Source of the DNA: Danxiaibacter flavus
GTDB taxonomy: Bacteria; Bacteroidota; Bacteroidia; Chitinophagales; Chitinophagaceae
NCBI RefSeq assembly: GCF_041060425.1
Contig: NZ_JAULBC010000004.1
Location: 62,001 to 126,000, forward strand
Length of the DNA: 64,000 nt
Direction: 5' to 3'
Part shown: positions 59,876 through 64,000 of the stretch, one piece after another
How positions within the stretch are numbered: the stretch's first letter is position 1
How the letters are laid out: each line of letters opens with the position of its first letter
The notes under the pieces: generated by a model
Database searches by the model: none
What the model saw: the letters and a program-made list of their open reading frames with translations, nothing else
Told to the model about the DNA's origin: nothing
Position numbers and translations under genes: made by a program

Positions 59876-60082
59876 GGATTTTTATAATGCTCTCAAAAAG
59901 CCTTAAAAATGCCCAAACCGGCCTAGTTTTGAACTTATTACGTAAAATGATGCCAGTCTTCTGGCGAAATCTGACATGGCACCCTGGTTTGAGCAATGCC
60001 CTTATTATTAGTGATACTAATGTTTTTCTAACTTTTTCCCCCAAACCAAAACTTATTTTATCTTCCCCTCTTAATCTTCCAT

Positions 60083-61255
60083 ATGTCCCAACGTTATTAT
60101 TCACTGGATGTGTTTAGAGGAGCAACTGTTGCATTTATGATCATGGTGAACAACCAGGCCGGCCCGGCTTATGAATTGCTTGACCATGCACCATGGCACG
60201 GATATACGCCGACTGACCTTGTGTTTCCATTTTTCCTTTTTGCTGTTGGCAACGCGATGGCTTTTGTGATGCCGAGGTTTGAGCAGGCTGGGACAAATGT
60301 GTTTCTCAAAAAAGTGATTAAGAGAAGTTTATTGATATTTCTGATCGGCCTCTTTTTGAACTGGTGCCCGTTTTTGAGATGGAGCCATGATCACCTTGTG
60401 TTCAAGGGATGGACCTGGGTTAATGATAGTGGCAAAATTCAGGGCGTGCGCGTTATGGGCGTGCTGCAACGCATAGCATTGTGTTATCTGTTTGCTTCGC
60501 TTATCGTTTACTTTTTTAAAACAAAGGGCGCATATTATATCAGTATAATTATTCTGCTTGCCTATTGGGTGCTGTGTGCAATGCTTGGCGATCCTAATGA
60601 TCCTTACAGCTTGCAGGGTTATTTTGGAACAATGCTGGATGTGCGTTTATTTGGAGAGCCACATGTATATCATGGTGAAGGCGTGCCTTTTGATCCGGAA
60701 GGACTGGCGAGTACTTTGCCTGCAATTGTACAGGTTGTGTTTGGTTACCTGGTTGGACAATACATTCAACAAAAAGGAAAGAATTATGAAATGCTGTCTA
60801 ATCTTTTTGTGGCTGGATTTATTCTCTTTATTGCCGGTGTATGCTGGGGCGAAGTGTTTCCGATCAACAAGAAAATATGGACAAGCAGTTATGTGTTACT
60901 CACCTCTGGCCTGGCTGCACTTATTCTTGGTGTATGCATCTATTTGCTTGAATTTAAAGAAGTTAAAGGATGGTGGAGCAGGTTTTTTGATGTGTTTGGA
61001 AAGAACCCGTTATTCATATTTGTTTTGAGTGGTTTTTTGCCACGTGTATTGGGATTGATCAGAATCGAAAATGGCATCAACAGTGATGGATCAGTTAGCT
61101 ATCTTTCGCCGTTTAGCTGGTTGTATGAGCATGTATGCAAACCGGTATCTGACAATCTGAAAAATGGATCTTTATTCTATTCAATTATACTCATTTTAAT
61201 ATACTGGTTGATAGTTTATGTAATGGATAAAAGGAAGATTTACATGAAGGTATAG
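60083..61255 (+). CDS. DUF5009 / HGSNAT-like membrane acyltransferase
   Basis: 390 residues. RYYSLDVFRGATVAFMIMVN, APWHGYTPTDLVFPFFLFAVG and RVMGVLQRIALCYLFASL are the conserved segments of the family related to heparan-alpha-glucosaminide N-acetyltransferase, with about ten membrane helices and the conserved His in PWHGYTPTD. It probably moves acetyl groups across the inner membrane onto sugar amines or hydroxyls. It is divergent from the polysaccharide operon, but its job there is not demonstrated. Confidence 0.87.
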   Translation: MSQRYYSLDVFRGATVAFMIMVNNQAGPAYELLDHAPWHGYTPTDLVFPFFLFAVGNAMAFVMPRFEQAGTNVFLKKVIKRSLLIFLIGLFLNWCPFLRWSHDHLVFKGWTWVNDSGKIQGVRVMGVLQRIALCYLFASLIVYFFKTKGAYYISIIILLAYWVLCAMLGDPNDPYSLQGYFGTMLDVRLFGEPHVYHGEGVPFDPEGLASTLPAIVQVVFGYLVGQYIQQKGKNYEMLSNLFVAGFILFIAGVCWGEVFPINKKIWTSSYVLLTSGLAALILGVCIYLLEFKEVKGWWSRFFDVFGKNPLFIFVLSGFLPRVLGLIRIENGINSDGSVSYLSPFSWLYEHVCKPVSDNLKNGSLFYSIILILIYWLIVYVMDKRKIYMKV

Positions 61256-61257
61256 TA

Positions 61258-61280
61258 CGCAAACCTTTGCGCTATTTTTT
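61258..61280 (+). terminator. Weak terminator after the DUF5009 gene
   Basis: CGCAA pairs with TTGCG around ACCT, followed 3 nt later by six T. Short stem, well placed after the stop codon. Confidence 0.5.
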
Positions 61281-61439
61281 GAATGTCCCAATCGCGCAAA
61301 ACGCCATTACCGATTGCATTACAGCGATTAGAGATATCTCTATCACTATCGTACATTTTTTAAATAAATCTTGTCAGATCACTTGCATTTGGTGTTGTGG
61401 TTGTTTAATTTTATAAAGACACCTTTAAACAGTCACATT

Positions 61440-61940
61440 ATGCAAGCACCAGAATTCAATCAAATTCTGTTAAGCAATGCGGAGTTCTTAAAACCCTTTG
61501 CTATAACATTAACCCGGGACACAGAAGCTGCCAAAGACTTGTTTCAAGAGACTTTATACAAGGCGTTAGCCAACAAAGACAAGTACAATATTGGCACTAA
61601 TATTAAAGCATGGTTGTATACCATCATGCGTAATATTTTTATCAACAATTATCGCAGACGATTCAGACAAAACACCATTTTTGATGCAACGCCTAATGAT
61701 GCTTTTTTAAATTATGTTCAAATTACCGCCGCAAATATTGCAACAAGTAATATGAACATAAAAGAGATGCAGGACGCTGTTCATCATCTTCCTGAGATCT
61801 TCAAAAAGCCATTTTTGCTGTATTTCGACGGGTTTAAATACCACGAAATAGCAGACATGCTTGGAGAACCTTTGGGCACTATTAAAAGCCGGATACATTT
61901 CGCCAGAAAACTGCTTAAAATTCAAATCGAACGATTCTAG
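61440..61940 (+). CDS. ECF-type RNA polymerase sigma factor
   Basis: 166 residues from the ATG at 61440; an in-frame TTG at 61371 is too far upstream. Region 2: FAITLTRDTEAAKDLFQETL, TNIKAWLYTIMRNIFINNYR. Region 4: VHHLPEIFKKPFLLYFDGFK, YHEIADMLGEPLGTIKSRIH. No anti-sigma or FecR gene is adjacent, unlike the sigma/anti-sigma/TonB sets of Bacteroidota, so its signal is unknown. Confidence 0.92.
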   Translation: MQAPEFNQILLSNAEFLKPFAITLTRDTEAAKDLFQETLYKALANKDKYNIGTNIKAWLYTIMRNIFINNYRRRFRQNTIFDATPNDAFLNYVQITAANIATSNMNIKEMQDAVHHLPEIFKKPFLLYFDGFKYHEIADMLGEPLGTIKSRIHFARKLLKIQIERF

Positions 61941-62060
61941 TCCATTTTCTCAGATTCTCCAGGTTCTTTTTCTCTGTCCCCCATGTAATTCAGCCTTAAC
62001 CGTATCTCTCGTAATTTAATTGCACTCTTTACGTACCGAAAAAAAATTACCATTGTAATA

Positions 62061-62651
62061 ATGGCTAATCCTTACTTTTATTGCATGGAACATGTGATAC
62101 TAGTTAATGATAAGGACGAAGCCATTGGTGAAATGGAAAAAATGGAAGCGCACGAAAAGGCCTTGCTTCACCGGGCGTTTAGTGTATTTATATTCAACAA
62201 AAAAGGCGAGATGCTTCTTCAACAGAGAGCACTTAAAAAGTATCACAGCGGCGGCTTGTGGACCAATGCCTGTTGCAGTCACCCCAAGCCGAATGAAGAT
62301 ACCTCTGCAAGCGCTTTAAGGAGATTGAGAGAAGAACTTGGTTTTGAAACAGATCTGTCGAAAATTTTTGAATTTACTTACCAGGCTTCCTTTCCAAACG
62401 GCCTGACTGAAAACGAATTTGATCACGTATTTGTCGGTACATACAACGGACGAATTGAACCCAATCCCGAAGAGGTAAATGACTATTGCTTTAAAACAAT
62501 GGAAGATATTGCCGCTTCACTTCAGTCTCATCCGCATAAATATACCGTGTGGTTCCATATTGCTTTTGGTAAAGTACATGATTGGTGGAAGCAGCATGTG
62601 ACCAGCCTCGCGGCTTCTGCTGTTGAAAACATTGTAACTAAACAATCCTAG
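62061..62651 (+). CDS. idi: Isopentenyl-diphosphate delta-isomerase, type I
   Basis: 196 residues; an ATG eight codons in (62085, MEHVILVNDKDEAIG) is an equally good start. Nudix-fold isomerase: HRAFSVFIFNKKGEMLLQQR, TNACCSHPKPNED with the catalytic Cys, ALRRLREELGF (Nudix Glu cluster), EFDHVFVGTYNG and a C-terminal FGKVHDWW. It interconverts IPP and DMAPP for isoprenoid and menaquinone side chains. It ends before a strong terminator. Confidence 0.94.
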   Translation: MANPYFYCMEHVILVNDKDEAIGEMEKMEAHEKALLHRAFSVFIFNKKGEMLLQQRALKKYHSGGLWTNACCSHPKPNEDTSASALRRLREELGFETDLSKIFEFTYQASFPNGLTENEFDHVFVGTYNGRIEPNPEEVNDYCFKTMEDIAASLQSHPHKYTVWFHIAFGKVHDWWKQHVTSLAASAVENIVTKQS

Positions 62652-62667
62652 TTTTTTTCAAACAAAT

Positions 62668-62703
62668 AAAAAAGGGAGCGCATTCACATTCGCTCCCTTT
62701 TTT
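62668..62703. terminator. Bidirectional terminator between idi and the adaptor gene
   Basis: AAAAAAGGGAGCG pairs perfectly with CGCTCCCTTTTTT around a 10-nt loop. It serves both convergent genes. Confidence 0.93.
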
Positions 62704-62718
62704 ATTGAATAAACTTTT

Positions 62719-64000
62719 TTATTTCTTAAAATTCTGCACCAACTGATCCTTCGGAACAACCTTTACCTTCATTCCATCTTTCAGCTGTTTACTCACTAAA
62801 TCATACGGACCAGTTATTACCTGCAATGAATCAGACAAGCCGCTATCAACCTGGATGTAATTCAAATCCTGTATTGATGTGGTTACCTTTTGCTTCTTTA
62901 CTGTCCCATCTTTTTGCAGCACAAACACAACCTCATCTATTCCTTCATCGCCGGCAACAGGCTGTGGATCAGCATCCGATGATGATTTATCATCTTTCTT
63001 ATCTTTTTTATCGTCCTTGTCTTTGCTGTTGGTCGGTGCATCATTTTTATCCCGTGTAGTTACTGCATTCAACGGGACAGAGAGCACATTTACATTGGTT
63101 TTGGTTTGAATATCAGCACTGGCTGTCATATTCGGACGGAAAGGGAAACCTTTACCGGAAACAATCAGATCTTTATAACTATCCTGCAACAAACGGATAT
63201 GCACTTTATAGTTTGTTACTGTTGTAGACGATGATGAACTTGCGGAAGTGCTTGTTGTTGTATTCGGATTTGCTATCTTATAAACTATTCCCTTGAATTT
63301 TCTGTTGTTATAAGCGTCCACTTCAACCAATGCAGTATCGCCATATTTTACTTTAGGGATATCATTTTCTCCCACATCCACCTGCGCCTCAATGCTGGCA
63401 AGGTCTGCAATGCGCATCATTTCTGTTCCGGCCATCTGGGCTGTACCTACTACCCTTTCGCCTTTTTTCACAGCTAACAGGCTTATTACGCCATCCATTG
63501 GAGCCACAATTGTCGTACGGCCCACATCTTTCTGCGCCCGGTTAAGACTGGCCTGAGCGCTTTGTACATTTGCCTGGTTTGCCATGATTCCGCTCTGAGC
63601 AGCATCATAATTTGCCTTGGCAGAAAGATATGCCTGTTGCGATTGCTCAAATTCTGACTGAGATATAACCTTCTGGTCCAGCAGTGTTTTTTGTCTTTTA
63701 TACGCTGCTTCAGTCTGATCAAGCGTGGCTTTTAAGGCTCCGAGCTGTTGCTTTGAATTGGACACCTGCGCCTGGGACTGCGCGACTACAGCAGCGGCCT
63801 GATCGCGTGTTGAGGCGTAAATATCTGCGTAAATCTTCACCAACACCTGGCCCTTTTTAACGGTATCTCCTTCTTCAACATTCAGCTCCACTATTTCACC
63901 TGAAATGTCGGAACTCACTTTTACTTCCACTTCAGGATAGATCTTACCGCTCGCGGTTACCGTCTCAATTATCGTACGTTTTAGCGGTTTTTCTGCAGTT
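62719..64000 (-). CDS. RND/ABC efflux periplasmic adaptor (HlyD family), 5' end off the window
   Basis: At least 426 codons; the frame stays open to the right edge (TVTASGKIYPEVEVKVSSD), so the GTG at 63930 is not the real start. Biotinyl-lipoyl-like half VSSDISGEIVELNVEEGDTV, a long coiled coil rich in Gln and Ala (AQSQAQVSNSKQQLGALKAT ... SQSEFEQSQQAYLSAKANYD), the second lipoyl half TIVAPMDGVISLLAVKKGE, then a beta-barrel domain. A Lys/Asp-rich disordered insert (NSKDKDDKKDKKDDKSSSDA) interrupts the membrane-proximal domain. The transporter genes presumably lie outside the window. Confidence 0.9.
   Translation of the reverse strand, partial: TAEKPLKRTIIETVTASGKIYPEVEVKVSSDISGEIVELNVEEGDTVKKGQVLVKIYADIYASTRDQAAAVVAQSQAQVSNSKQQLGALKATLDQTEAAYKRQKTLLDQKVISQSEFEQSQQAYLSAKANYDAAQSGIMANQANVQSAQASLNRAQKDVGRTTIVAPMDGVISLLAVKKGERVVGTAQMAGTEMMRIADLASIEAQVDVGENDIPKVKYGDTALVEVDAYNNRKFKGIVYKIANPNTTTSTSASSSSSTTVTNYKVHIRLLQDSYKDLIVSGKGFPFRPNMTASADIQTKTNVNVLSVPLNAVTTRDKNDAPTNSKDKDDKKDKKDDKSSSDADPQPVAGDEGIDEVVFVLQKDGTVKKQKVTTSIQDLNYIQVDSGLSDSLQVITGPYDLVSKQLKDGMKVKVVPKDQLVQNFKK

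Noticed and set aside
59763..60104. 113-codon frame on the minus strand upstream of the export gene
   Set aside because: It covers the operon promoter and leader hairpin, has no recognisable protein pattern and its end overlaps the divergent gene.
1..64000. tRNA, rRNA or known riboswitch genes
   Set aside because: No cloverleaf with CCA-end pattern, rRNA segment or recognisable riboswitch consensus was noticed on either strand; a covariance-model search was not possible.

Overview
The window looks like a chromosomal segment of a member of the Bacteroidota, most likely the family Chitinophagaceae. The evidence is PorT-type and TonB-receptor-like outer-membrane barrels, a porT-ubiE gene pair (type IX secretion), a Bacteroidota-type dihydroorotase and alanine dehydrogenase, a group III truncated hemoglobin, and promoter motifs of the TAnnTTTG type close to start codons. 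No rRNA, tRNA, CRISPR array, transposase or phage gene was recognised.

Region 1 (1-28.7 kb) is housekeeping and envelope genes in short transcription units on both strands: a cut-off gene with a Pro/Gln-rich tail, a lipocalin-like lipoprotein, two paralogous beta-barrels with a decayed copy of their 5' end, YihY, MazG, hemoglobin, Dtd, ArfB, an M1 peptidase, a MutS-like ATPase, dihydroorotase, a Wzi/RemB-like barrel, PorT, UbiE, an orphan ABC ATPase, alanine dehydrogenase, TsaE, a copper-type P-ATPase, RecQ, a TonB-receptor-like barrel, a DUF72 protein and an M28 peptidase. Its intergenic regions are unusual. They are filled with several families of degenerate word-like repeats (AGCTATCAGC, GGGATT, GTGCGAATG, GTAAGATC, GCAAAGGAGC and others). 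Many begin exactly at a stop codon, and several families recur in reverse complement just upstream of a promoter. One 730-bp stretch (17642-18375) is a higher-order A-B-A-B repeat containing two perfect G-quadruplex patterns.

Region 2 (28.8-59.9 kb) is one large surface-polysaccharide locus, almost entirely on the minus strand and visibly more AT-rich in its central part. A promoter near 59.87 kb and a leader with a terminator-like hairpin precede wza- and wzz-type export genes. A complete CMP-pseudaminic acid pathway follows (pseB, pseC, pseH, pseG, pseI, pseF). Inside it lie an aldo/keto reductase, an SpsF-like nucleotidyltransferase, a class III aminotransferase, and an acyl carrier protein with two tandem ketoacyl-ACP-synthase-III-like enzymes. 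Next come a sialidase-fold lipoprotein, glycosyltransferases, a Wzx flippase, a WbsX/GH99-like protein, an EpsG/Wzy-like polymerase, a secreted beta-helix protein and an SGNH hydrolase. The distal end holds a convergent membrane acyltransferase, a UDP-glucuronate 4-epimerase-like enzyme and rfbB, rfbC and rfbA (no rfbD). The likely product is a pseudaminic-acid-containing polysaccharide built by a Wzx/Wzy route, possibly with an unusual acyl group supplied by the ACP/ketosynthase module.

Region 3 (60.1-64 kb) returns to single genes: a DUF5009/HGSNAT-like membrane acyltransferase, an ECF sigma factor, isopentenyl-diphosphate isomerase, and an efflux periplasmic adaptor cut by the right edge.

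The two most promising leads are the gene-end-anchored repeat families of region 1 and the acyl-ACP module inside the pseudaminic acid operon of region 2. All functional calls rest on reading motifs by eye, without database searches.
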